Source: an uncultured Coriobacteriaceae bacterium (GTDB taxonomy: Bacteria; Actinomycetota; Coriobacteriia; Coriobacteriales; Eggerthellaceae). From it: a DNA stretch of 32,761 nt. The notes below the pieces were generated by a model that worked only from the letters and a program-made list of their open reading frames with translations, had not been told where the DNA came from and did no database searches. The position numbers were made by a program, and so were the translations under genes. Positions 23,601 through 31,029 of the stretch are shown piece after piece. Every line of letters starts with the position of its first letter. The stretch's first letter is position 1. The DNA lies in contig CACZAR010000008.1 in NCBI GenBank assembly GCA_902779135.1, forward strand, positions 1-32,761, written 5' to 3'.

Positions 23601-24034
23601 CCGAGATTAACGAGTCGACGCTCGAGCAGATGACTCCCGACCGCGATCAGATGGCCCAGGTGTACCGTGCGTTGCGAGATGCGCAGCGCGAAGTGGGAGA
23701 TGGGTTCTTCACGGCGAGCAATGCCGACGTGGCCATGCGTGCGTCGAAGAGCGGGCGTGAGGTCTCGCAAGATTCGGTGAAATGCGCTATCGAGGTCTTC
23801 CGCGAGCTTGGCCTCATCGAGACGCATTCCGCATACACCTCGGGTGAGGTCGTGCGCTCGGTGCATGTGGTCTCGGATGCCTGCAAAGTCGAGCTTTCCG
23901 ATTCCGTGCGCTACCGTGAGGGCCTCGCAGAGCGTGCCGTCTTCCAGGATTTCAAAGTTGCTGCCCTCAATGAGCCGGCTGCATCTCTCGAGCAACACGT
24001 CCAGCGTCCCATCTTGCCCGGCTGTGCCGTCTGA
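20699..24034 (+). CDS. recJ: RecJ exonuclease fused to a RecQ-like SF2 helicase
   Basis: This 1111-residue fusion has a RecJ 5'-3' single-strand exonuclease in the first half: GDFDVDG (85-91), TDHHE (165-169), a DHHA1 motif FGGHEAAVG (411-419) and an OB-like region to ~560. After a linker rich in E and A (~565-625), a second enzyme begins: LHPEQREVL, Walker A ATGRGKS (663-669), DEAHH (768-772), ALTATAS (801-807), motif V region SAFGEGVNIP and motif VI QMSGRAGRDG (945-954). These fit a RecQ-type 3'-5' helicase. The four-cysteine zinc site of RecQ is not seen; the C-terminal ~120 residues contain a winged-helix-like stretch (VKCAIEVFRELGLIETHSAY). RecJ and RecQ act together in RecF-pathway repair, so the fusion links unwinding to resection. 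ATG 20699 follows GAGG; the reading frame is unbroken. Confidence 0.92.
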   Translation: MSAQFNVCAADARVVALLRQHFDLPEFMASIMAARGITSVEQAERFLNPSLDRDWLEPYDMQGIGEVVDHLEQAIRDRRHIVVFGDFDVDGVSATTVLTRGLRALGGYATPFIPRRFDEGYALSPAACERVKKLDPEIIVTVDCGIACKDEVAAITAEGIEVIITDHHEVGELKPVGVPIVDPKTDPDCPSSILAGVGVALKVVQALGGRFGFPHLWRNYTDLATLGTVADLMPMRDENRALVADGLARINNNPRPCIAALLGQTGAAGKPVTATDLSFSLIPRLNAAGRLGDAQIALDLLMTDDFDTACKLAAELEATNDKRRAIEAELSEVARDTALSVYHGQRALVVAGEGWHEGVKGIVASRLVHTYGVPCLLFTIDGDEARGSGRTVGQVNLFKAVESTEDLLTRFGGHEAAVGVTLPAANLDAFSERLCAYMDELPEDAFHPLIEIDACVSLDELTIENVEKLQALAPFGQENRTPCLLARDVVLSNARAVGADKSHFSCQLGDGVAKISGIMFHCNDIEMLMKTDSVVNAAFEVQIDEWRGRRSVKAMLKSLAPAQPCAALEACLDPGNLRFFSDLYATSDEELCETQAESPQDIEAFEASRSEARAAWERRAATEPAKLEADIVRALIGDGQLHPEQREVLNHLQQGRSTMCVMATGRGKSLIFHVHAARCALRDGSASLFVYPLRALIADQAFHLNNALARFGLTSSVLTGESSPEERRAIYAALEDGSCDIVLTTPEFLTLHVDDLARSGRIRFVVIDEAHHIGMAKAGDRPAYTELDTALERLGNPTVLALTATASGIVARDIATQLPIETCVFDQTDRPNLYIDDRRGSKAREDYLANLVAGGEKTVVYVNSRSSSVALARALRSKVPQLALMIGFYNAGLSREERTRIEEMFRDGHLTTLIATSAFGEGVNIPDIRHVVLYHLPYNEIEFNQMSGRAGRDGAPAGVHLLYTRKDSEINESTLEQMTPDRDQMAQVYRALRDAQREVGDGFFTASNADVAMRASKSGREVSQDSVKCAIEVFRELGLIETHSAYTSGEVVRSVHVVSDACKVELSDSVRYREGLAERAVFQDFKVAALNEPAASLEQHVQRPILPGCAV

Positions 24035-24041
24035 CGGTTTT

Positions 24042-24071
24042 TTGCCTGTTTCACCTGCGCAATGGTAAAAT
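24042..24071 (+). promoter_or_regulatory. Candidate rel promoter
   Basis: TTGCCT (24042-24047) and TAAAAT (24066-24071) are separated by 18 bases in the 97-base gap between recJ and rel. This would give a leader of about 55 bases before the rel ATG. Confidence 0.45.
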
Positions 24072-24131
24072 ATAGGGTCACCACCCGAGAAGGGCAAACG
24101 AAGCAGAAACAGACGAAGGGAGGGGTGGCGT

Positions 24132-26459
24132 ATGGCATACAAAGACGTTATCGAGCAAGCTGCAGCGACAACTGGTCATGCACACGGGTTCGGTCACGGC
24201 GAGGGCAAGACGCCCGAGGAACGCTTTGCCGACCTCCAGGAAATCGCAGCCACGTACCTCAGCCCCGAAGAAGAGGCGACGCTCGTTGAGGCGTTCGAGT
24301 TCGCCAACGAAGCTCATAAAAGCCAGAAACGCAGGTCAGGCGAGCCCTACATCATACATCCCATCGAGGTCACCATCATCCTCGCTGGATTGCATATGGA
24401 CGTTGAGACGCTCGTTGCCGCGCTGTTGCACGACACAATCGAAGACACCGAAGTAACGCGCGAGGATGTCGTCGAGCGCTTTGGCGAAGATGTTGCAGCG
24501 CTCGTCGAGGGAGTCACGAAGATCACTCAGATCGAGGTTGCCACGCTCACCGACGAGCAGGCTGCCACCATCCGCAAGATGCTCGTGGCGATGAACAAGG
24601 ATATTCGCGTCATCGTCATCAAGCTTGCCGACCGCCTGCATAACATGCGGACGCTCAGCAGCCTGCGCGAGGACCGTCGCATCTTCAAGGCGCGCGAAAC
24701 CCTCGAGATCTACGCGCCCATCGCGCATCGTCTGGGCATCAACTCGATCAAGTGGGAGCTCGAGGACCTCTCGTTCTACTATCTCGACCCGGCCAAGTAC
24801 AAGCAAGTCGCCAAGATGCTCACCGAGAGCCGTGCCGAGCGCGAGGAATACCTCAACAAGGTGCTCGAAATCCTGAAAGCCGAGATGAAGAAGGTCGGCA
24901 TCGACGCGCAGGTCATGGGCCGCCCGAAGCACCTCTTCTCGATTTACCAGAAGATGACGAAGAAGGACAAGGGCTTCTCCGAAATCTACGACCTCATCGC
25001 TGTGCGCCTCATCGTGCCGACGGTGAAGGACTGTTATTCAGCGCTTGGTGCCGTGCACACGATTTGGCACCCGATGCCCGGCCGTTTCAAAGACTACATC
25101 GCGATGCCGAAATACAACATGTACCAATCGCTGCACACGACGGTTATCGGCCCCGCAGGTCGCCCGCTCGAGGTGCAGATTCGCACCGAGGAAATGCATC
25201 AGCAAAGCGAGTTCGGCGTTGCGGCGCACTGGCTGTACAAGGAAGGCGGCAAGAAGGGCAAGAAGAGCGGCGATTTCGAGCAACAGCTTGCGTGGCTGCG
25301 CCAGATGGTCGACTGGTCTGACGAGACTCCCGACTCGAAGGAGTTCTTGAAGGACTTGAAGGTCGACCTCGACGAGTCCGAGGTGTTCGTGTTCACCCGC
25401 AATGGCGACGCGAAGAGCTTGCGGGCAGGCTCCACGCCAGTCGACTTCGCCTATGCCATCCACACCGAGGTGGGCAACCATTGCGTTGGCGCCAAGGTCA
25501 ACGGGCGCATCGTGCCGCTGTCCTACGAGCTGCAGATGGGCGACCGCGTTGAGATCCTGACGCAGAAGAGCGCCACGCCGTCGCGTGGGTGGCTTGGCAT
25601 CGTGAAGACCCCCGGCGCCCGCTCGAAAATCCGCAGCTATTTCTCGAGGGTCACGCGCAGTGACGACATGCAGCTCGGTCACGAGAAACTCGCACGCGAG
25701 ATGCGCAAGCACAACATCGGCATTTCGAACGCGCAGTCGACGCGCGCAATCAAGTTGGTTGCCGAGAGCTTGGGCTATAAAGAGTCCGATGACATGATCG
25801 TTGCCATCGGTGCAGGGAAAGAAAGCGCCCAGCATGTGGCGAACCGCCTGTTGAAGATCCTGGTCGACCGCGGTACCAAGGAAGCGTCGATGCCCGACAT
25901 CGGCATGTCCGGCACGGCGACTGGCAAGATGCCGCCCATGATCACGAGCGTTGCGCGCCCGAAACGTCACGAGACACACACGTCCAACGGCATCGTGGTT
26001 AAGGGCCTCAACGACGTGCTCGTGCGTCTGTCGCGCTGCTGCAACCCGGTGTTTGGCGACGACATCGTCGGCTTCGTCACCCGTGGACGCGGCGTGTCGG
26101 TGCATCGTGCCGACTGCCCGAACGCGAAGAGCCTCATGAAAGAACCCGAGCGCATCATCGACGTCGAATGGGAGCAGGGCGACGTGTCGACGGCGACGTA
26201 CCGCATCGAGGTGCACATCGAGGCCATGGATCGCATGAACCTGCTGCGCGACGTCATCACGGTGCTCGCACAAGAAGGCGTGAACGTGCTGAACTCGTCG
26301 TCTGCAGTTGGCAACGACGGCATCGTGCGCATGCGCTACGTGTTCCAGGTGTCTGACGTCGGACACGTGCAGGACGTGCTCCTGCGCATTCTCGAGGTGG
26401 ACGGCGTGTTCGAAGCACGCCGCATGAACCCAGGCGAGTACGTCGGCGCTGGCAAGTAA
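24132..26459 (+). CDS. rel: Bifunctional (p)ppGpp synthetase/hydrolase Rel
   Basis: This 775-residue long RSH protein makes and degrades ppGpp in the stringent response. The hydrolase HD domain is intact: GEPYIIHP with His76, LLHDTIEDTE with His100-Asp101, and KLADRLHNMRTL with Asp167. The synthetase carries IYQKMTKKDKGF, DLIAVRLIVP and GRFKDYIAMPKYNMYQSLHT; the RFKD (RxKD) motif marks a bifunctional enzyme rather than a RelA type (ExDD). TGS follows at ~414-476 (VFVFTRNGDAKSLRAGSTPV), then a cysteine-containing domain LSRCCNPVFGDDIVGFVTRG and a C-terminal ACT domain. ATG 24132 lies after AAGGGAGGGG. It is the only RSH gene in the window. Confidence 0.96.
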   Translation: MAYKDVIEQAAATTGHAHGFGHGEGKTPEERFADLQEIAATYLSPEEEATLVEAFEFANEAHKSQKRRSGEPYIIHPIEVTIILAGLHMDVETLVAALLHDTIEDTEVTREDVVERFGEDVAALVEGVTKITQIEVATLTDEQAATIRKMLVAMNKDIRVIVIKLADRLHNMRTLSSLREDRRIFKARETLEIYAPIAHRLGINSIKWELEDLSFYYLDPAKYKQVAKMLTESRAEREEYLNKVLEILKAEMKKVGIDAQVMGRPKHLFSIYQKMTKKDKGFSEIYDLIAVRLIVPTVKDCYSALGAVHTIWHPMPGRFKDYIAMPKYNMYQSLHTTVIGPAGRPLEVQIRTEEMHQQSEFGVAAHWLYKEGGKKGKKSGDFEQQLAWLRQMVDWSDETPDSKEFLKDLKVDLDESEVFVFTRNGDAKSLRAGSTPVDFAYAIHTEVGNHCVGAKVNGRIVPLSYELQMGDRVEILTQKSATPSRGWLGIVKTPGARSKIRSYFSRVTRSDDMQLGHEKLAREMRKHNIGISNAQSTRAIKLVAESLGYKESDDMIVAIGAGKESAQHVANRLLKILVDRGTKEASMPDIGMSGTATGKMPPMITSVARPKRHETHTSNGIVVKGLNDVLVRLSRCCNPVFGDDIVGFVTRGRGVSVHRADCPNAKSLMKEPERIIDVEWEQGDVSTATYRIEVHIEAMDRMNLLRDVITVLAQEGVNVLNSSSAVGNDGIVRMRYVFQVSDVGHVQDVLLRILEVDGVFEARRMNPGEYVGAGK

Positions 26460-26470
26460 TGTGCGATTAA

Positions 26471-26541
26471 TGGCACAAGGCTCCCAGGGAGCGTTGTGCC
26501 ACTATCGAAACGGCACACCGTTCCCAGGGAACGTTGTGCCA
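26471..26541. repeat. Two family 1 palindromic units in the same orientation
   Basis: Unit a (26471-26501, starts TGGCACAAGGCTCCC) and unit b (26511-26541, starts CGGCACACCGTTCCC), each 31 bases with central A, are nine bases apart. Here each unit is nearly a perfect palindrome (one and two mismatches), and the two are not exact complements of each other, unlike the pairs at 15915 and 30922. They fill the 108-base gap between rel and the metallo-hydrolase gene and end 27 bases before its ATG. Confidence 0.9.
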
Positions 26542-26567
26542 CCCGCCATCAGGACAGGAGAAGAGAC

Positions 26568-27218
26568 ATGGCGCAAGGCAAGAACCCATGCGTTTCAATC
26601 GAGGTCATGGTCATGGGGCCGATCGAGAACAACGTCTACATCGTGAGCGATGGCGAAGCGACGTTCGTCGTCGATCCGACGGAGTATGCAAGCTTCATCG
26701 TGGATGCGCTTGACGGTCGTAAGCTCGATGCCATCGTGCTGACCCACGCGCATTGGGACCATGTGGGCGGTGCCTGCGATTTGCGGAGGCTCACGGGGGC
26801 GCAGACGATTGCGAGCGCCATCGATGCGCCGTACATCACGGGTGAGAAGACTCTCGACTCGAGCCACCGCCAGTTCACGCCATGCCCGGTGGACAAGATG
26901 GTGGTCGATGGGGAAGAGCTCGTCATCGGCAACATGAAGTGGAAGGTGCTCGAGACGCCTGGCCACACACGTGGCAGCATTTGCTTGTTCCTCGACCCGA
27001 AGTACGGCAGCGACCCCGATGGGGCGCCCGTTCTCATATCGGGCGATACGCTGTTCCATGGCGCGCATGGTCGCACCGATTTCGAGGGCGGAAACCCCGC
27101 GGACATGATCGCCTCGCTTGCGCGTTTGGCCGATCTGCCGGGTGACACCGTCGTTCTGCCAGGGCACAACGACATCACCACCATTGCGGGGGAGAGCTGG
27201 CTTTCCCGAACCAAGTAG
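26568..27218 (+). CDS. Metallo-beta-lactamase-fold hydrolase, glyoxalase II-like
   Basis: This 216-residue protein has the zinc-binding HxHxDH motif in VLTHAHWDHVGG (His60, His62, Asp64, His65), GHTRGSICLFL (third His), ISGDTLFHGAHGRTDF (bridging Asp) and LPGHNDITTI (last His). This set is typical of small hydroxyacylglutathione hydrolase-like thiolesterases (YcbL type). The true substrate is not evident; gut actinobacteria generally lack glutathione, so another thiol ester is likely (inference). ACAGGAGAAGAG precedes ATG 26568. The frame is open upstream into the repeat, but no real start lies there. Confidence 0.88.
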   Translation: MAQGKNPCVSIEVMVMGPIENNVYIVSDGEATFVVDPTEYASFIVDALDGRKLDAIVLTHAHWDHVGGACDLRRLTGAQTIASAIDAPYITGEKTLDSSHRQFTPCPVDKMVVDGEELVIGNMKWKVLETPGHTRGSICLFLDPKYGSDPDGAPVLISGDTLFHGAHGRTDFEGGNPADMIASLARLADLPGDTVVLPGHNDITTIAGESWLSRTK

Positions 27219-27223
27219 CACGG

Positions 27224-27252
27224 TTGCAACAGAGACCGGGTCTGTGTTGCAA
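27224..27252. repeat. Palindromic unit, family 4 (single copy)
   Basis: A 29-base odd dyad starts TTGCAACAGAGACC, central G at 27238, with right half ending TGTTGCAA. One mismatch lies at position 9 of the half-site. It starts five bases after the hydrolase stop. A smaller AATATG/CATATT dyad follows directly. The remaining 176-base gap to dnaE holds only a possible -10 TATGAT at 27339-27344. Confidence 0.8.
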
Positions 27253-27394
27253 ATATGTGTTGCATATTGGTGCGACGGCGCCCTTTCCGACACAGAGCAT
27301 CTACTGAAAACCCATCGTTTGTTCGCCTCCATTGCTGTTATGATTGATGGCGAGAAATCGTCACGTCTGCGTTTGCGAAATTGAGGCTCTGACC

Positions 27395-30300
27395 ATGGCT
27401 TTTGTTCATTTGCACAACCATACCGAATATTCCCTGCTCGACGGCATGACCCACGTCAAGGATATGGTGCGTCGTGCTGCGGAATTCGACATGCCGGCCG
27501 TTGCCATCACCGACCATGGCGTCATGAGCGGTGTGGTCGAACTGTGCGATGCGTGCGATGCCATCGAGAAGGAGACGGGCAAGAAGGTCAAGCCCATCTA
27601 TGGCTGCGAAGTTTACTTCACGACCGACGATTCGCTGGCGCGCGACGGCAAGCCGAAGCTCTACCATCTGCTTCTGCTTGCGAAGACGACCGAGGGTTAC
27701 CACAACCTTCTGCGGCTTGTAAGCGAGTCGCACGTCGACAACTTCTACTACAAGCCGCGCACCACTTACGCGCAGCTGAAGAAGTATGGCCATGGCATCA
27801 TCGGCAGCTCCGCCTGCCTTGCCGGCATCGTGCCCAAGCTGCTCGACGACCGTCAGTTCGACGAGGCATGCAAGTGGGCGTGCAAGCTAGCTGACTGCTT
27901 CGACGAGGGCGACTTCTACATCGAGCTGCAGGATCAGGGCATCAAGACCGACGGCGGTCTGACCCAATACGAACTGAACGTCGAGTTGACGCGCGTTGCG
28001 AGCGCTTGCGGGTTCAAGACTATCGCAACGAACGACTTCCACTACCTCAACCGCGAGGACGCCTCAGCTCACGACATCATTTTGTGCATCGGCACGGGCA
28101 GCAAGGTCAACGATGCCAAGCGCATGCGCTTCGCGAACGACCAGTTCTACATGAAGTCGGAAGAAGAGATGCGCGAGGCGCTCAAGGACTTCCAGGAAGC
28201 ATGCGACAACACGATTGAGGTTGCCGAGAAATGCAACGTCGAGCTCGAGCGCGACATCATCTTGCCGAAGTTCCCCCTGCCTGAAGGCGAGACTAACGAA
28301 TCGTGGTTCCGCCATCAGTGCGAAGTCGGTCTCATCAGGCGTTACGGCGAGGGGAAGGTCACGACGTTCGAGGAACTGCGCCAGCTGCGTCCCGATGTGA
28401 CCGATCGCTACGACATTGAGGCTGAGGTCATCCTGAACGCCGGCTTCCCCGCGTACTTCCTCATCGTGCAGGAATACATCGAATGGGCGCGCAGCCAAGG
28501 CATCGGCGTCGGTCCCGGCCGCGGGTCTGCCGCAGGCGCTATTGTCGCATACGCCATGGGCATCACCGATCTCGACCCGCTCGAGAACGGTTTGCTGTTC
28601 GAGAGGTTCCTCAACCCCGAACGTGTGGAGATGCCCGATATCGACGTCGACTTCGAGCAGGGTCGTCGCGAAGAGGTCATCAACCACATCAAGGACGTCT
28701 ACGGCGAAGACCACGTTTCGCAGGTCATCACGTTCGGCACGTTGCAGGCGAAGAACGCTGTGCGCGATACGGCGCGCGTACTTGATTACCCGTACGGCGT
28801 GGGCGACCGCATCACGAAGCTGATCGGCGACGAGCTCGGCATCACGATCGACAAGGCGCTCGAGCAGAACCCCGACCTCAAGACTGCGTACGACACCGAG
28901 GAAGATGTCCACCGCATCATCGACTCGGCGCGCAGCATCGAAGGTCACCTGCGCGGCGAGGGCGTGCACGCGTGCGCCACGATCATCTGCCGCGACCCGA
29001 TGAGCGATCACGTGCCCATGAAGCGCGATACCAAGGGCGGCGGCATCATCACGCAGTACGACGGCCACTATACTCCCGAGCTGGGCTTGCTCAAGATGGA
29101 CTTCCTAGGCTTGCGTACGCTCGACGTGCTGTCGATGGCCTGCCGCAACGTCAAGGAGCGCCACGGCATCGACCTCGCGCCCGAAGACATTCCCATCAAC
29201 GATCCAGACGCCTTCAGGCTCATGCAGGGCAGGTTGCCCAGCTACGAAGGCGGCCCGATGCTGAACATGGACGGCCTCTTCCAGGTCGAAGGTGCACTGT
29301 ACGTCAGCCTGTTCAGCCGTATGCCTCCGACGAGCTTCGCGCACGTCGTGGCGTCCATCGCGCTGAACCGCCCGGGCCCGCTCGAGTCGGGCATGGTCGA
29401 CGACTACGTCGACGTCGCGTCGGGCAAGAAGCCGGTCCATTACTACGACGATCGCCTGCGCCCGATTCTCGAGGAAACCTATGGCACCATGGTCTACCAG
29501 GAGCAGATCATGCAGGTGTCCATGCGCATGAGCGGCTTCTCGGCCGGCAAGGCCGACAAGCTGCGCAAGGCCATGGGCAAGAAGAAACTCGACGTCATGC
29601 GCCAGCTGCAGGAAGACTGGAACCAGGGCGCTGTCGACAACTGCTACTCGCTCGACATCGCGAAGAAGATTTGGGACGACGCCGAGAAGTTCGCTAAGTA
29701 CGCGTTCAACAAGTCGCACTCGGCGGCGTACGCGATCCTGGTCATGCGCACGGCCTACCTGAAGGCGCACTATCCCTACGAGTTCATGGCCGCCGTGCTG
29801 TCATCGTACATGGGCAATACCGACCGCCTCATCCGCTACATCGCGAGCTGCAACCATACGGGCATTCCCGTCCTGCCGCCCGACATCAACTCGTCCAATG
29901 CCGAGTTCACGCCGGTGGACGAGGGCGTGCGTTTCGGCTTGGTCGGCGTGCGCGGCATCGGCAAGGCCGTTGCCGACGAGATCATCGCCGAACGCGAGCG
30001 CGGTGGTGCGTTCACATCGCTTCATGATTTCGTGAACCGTGTCGATGCCAAGTGCTACAACCGCAAGGCGCTCGAAGCGCTCATCAAGAGCGGTGCGTTC
30101 GACTCGACGGGCTACACGCGTCGCCAGCTCATGTACTTCATCGAGGAGACGCCGCTGCTCGAAGGCGCATCGCGCCGCCAGCGCGACCGCGATGCGGGCC
30201 AGGTCAGCATGTTCGACATGTTTGCCGACGACGAGAGCAGCGGCTTCGCAGATGACGTGCCGGCACCCGACGGCGTCGAGTGGCCCAAGCGCCAGAAGCT

Positions 30301-30910
30301 CGCCTTCGAGAAGGAGATCATGAAGATCTACGTCTCGGAGCATCCGCTCACGCCGTACGAGGACGCCATCGCGCGCATGACGAAGTACCAGATCGGCGAC
30401 TTGATGGACAACACGACCGAGATCAAATCCGCCGTGTTCGTCGGCATGGTCTCAAACGTCGTCAACAAGCTGACGAAGCGCGGTACGCGCATGGCCACGT
30501 TCACGTTGGAGGACACCACCGGTTCGATCGAGTGCATCACGTTCAAGTTCGACGAGGTGGCCGACTCGATCGTCGAAGATGCCATCGTGAAAATCAAGGG
30601 CAAGTTCGAGCACAGCGACCGCGGCAACCAGATCATCGTCTACGAGGCCGAGACGCTTGAACTCTCGGAAGAGGCGGCGCGTCCTGTTCAGTTCGAGCTG
30701 CACGTTCCCTCGAGCGACTTCAACCAGGCACGGGTCCAGCGCTTGAACAACATCCTGGCCGCATATCCAGGACGCGACTACGTGGTGCTGTTCGTATCAC
30801 AGGCAGATGGCCGCAAGTTCCGCGCCGAGCTGCCCGTCACGGTCGATTCGCGCAACGCGATTCTTCGCAGTGAGCTGCAAGACCTCTTCGGCGCTCCCGT
30901 CTGGGTTTAG
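27395..30910 (+). CDS. dnaE: DNA polymerase III alpha subunit
   Basis: This 1171-residue replicative polymerase is of the DnaE1 type. The N-terminal PHP domain starts FVHLHNHTEYSLLDG with His5, His7 and His9, and continues VAITDHGVMSG. The palm has GPGRGSAAGAIVAYAMGITD, MPDIDVDF with catalytic Asp415/Asp417, and LKMDFLGL with Asp569. Then come KSHSAAYAILVMRTAYLKAHYP and the fingers/HhH region (GVRGIGKAVADEII). The C-terminal OB domain is ~1009-1090 (AVFVGMVSNVVNKLTKRGTR). The length is normal for the class. ATG 27395 begins the PHP domain directly; longer in-frame starts add 17 residues with no family support. TATGAT (27339-27344) may be its -10. Confidence 0.97.
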   Translation: MAFVHLHNHTEYSLLDGMTHVKDMVRRAAEFDMPAVAITDHGVMSGVVELCDACDAIEKETGKKVKPIYGCEVYFTTDDSLARDGKPKLYHLLLLAKTTEGYHNLLRLVSESHVDNFYYKPRTTYAQLKKYGHGIIGSSACLAGIVPKLLDDRQFDEACKWACKLADCFDEGDFYIELQDQGIKTDGGLTQYELNVELTRVASACGFKTIATNDFHYLNREDASAHDIILCIGTGSKVNDAKRMRFANDQFYMKSEEEMREALKDFQEACDNTIEVAEKCNVELERDIILPKFPLPEGETNESWFRHQCEVGLIRRYGEGKVTTFEELRQLRPDVTDRYDIEAEVILNAGFPAYFLIVQEYIEWARSQGIGVGPGRGSAAGAIVAYAMGITDLDPLENGLLFERFLNPERVEMPDIDVDFEQGRREEVINHIKDVYGEDHVSQVITFGTLQAKNAVRDTARVLDYPYGVGDRITKLIGDELGITIDKALEQNPDLKTAYDTEEDVHRIIDSARSIEGHLRGEGVHACATIICRDPMSDHVPMKRDTKGGGIITQYDGHYTPELGLLKMDFLGLRTLDVLSMACRNVKERHGIDLAPEDIPINDPDAFRLMQGRLPSYEGGPMLNMDGLFQVEGALYVSLFSRMPPTSFAHVVASIALNRPGPLESGMVDDYVDVASGKKPVHYYDDRLRPILEETYGTMVYQEQIMQVSMRMSGFSAGKADKLRKAMGKKKLDVMRQLQEDWNQGAVDNCYSLDIAKKIWDDAEKFAKYAFNKSHSAAYAILVMRTAYLKAHYPYEFMAAVLSSYMGNTDRLIRYIASCNHTGIPVLPPDINSSNAEFTPVDEGVRFGLVGVRGIGKAVADEIIAERERGGAFTSLHDFVNRVDAKCYNRKALEALIKSGAFDSTGYTRRQLMYFIEETPLLEGASRRQRDRDAGQVSMFDMFADDESSGFADDVPAPDGVEWPKRQKLAFEKEIMKIYVSEHPLTPYEDAIARMTKYQIGDLMDNTTEIKSAVFVGMVSNVVNKLTKRGTRMATFTLEDTTGSIECITFKFDEVADSIVEDAIVKIKGKFEHSDRGNQIIVYEAETLELSEEAARPVQFELHVPSSDFNQARVQRLNNILAAYPGRDYVVLFVSQADGRKFRAELPVTVDSRNAILRSELQDLFGAPVWV

Positions 30911-30921
30911 AGGTATTCCGG

Positions 30922-30990
30922 GTGGCACACTGCTCCCTGGGAACTCTGTGCCATTTTTTGGCACAGAGTTCCCAGGGAGCAGTGTGCCAC
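30922..30990. repeat. Perfect inverted pair of family 1 palindromic units after dnaE
   Basis: Arms 30922-30953 and 30959-30990 are exact reverse complements over 32 bases with a T5 spacer; arm 1 starts GTGGCACACTGCTCCC. It fills most of the gap between dnaE and truA, 11 bases after the dnaE stop, and could end dnaE transcripts as a hairpin, although no T run follows arm 2. Single arms have mismatches at positions 8, 9 and 11 of the 31-base dyad. Confidence 0.93.
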
Positions 30991-31029
30991 TAACAACGAT
31001 GGTCTGTGGTATTTGGTATCATTCTCGCC

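Noticed and set aside
24027-24043. CCGT/ACGG stem followed by T6 as a recJ terminator
   Set aside because: The stem is only four base pairs and spans the stop codon; too weak to call.
22427-24142. 571-aa minus-strand frame opposite the helicase half of recJ
   Set aside because: Antisense shadow; both recJ halves have intact catalytic motifs on the plus strand.
25038-26366. 442-aa minus-strand frame opposite rel
   Set aside because: Shadow of rel; no recognisable domain and biased composition.
28064-29068. 334-aa minus-strand frame opposite dnaE
   Set aside because: Shadow of the polymerase palm-coding region; no family motifs.
12260-30990. Dispersed palindromes considered as a CRISPR array
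   Set aside because: The units are kilobases apart, belong to several sequence families and have no regular spacers or cas genes.
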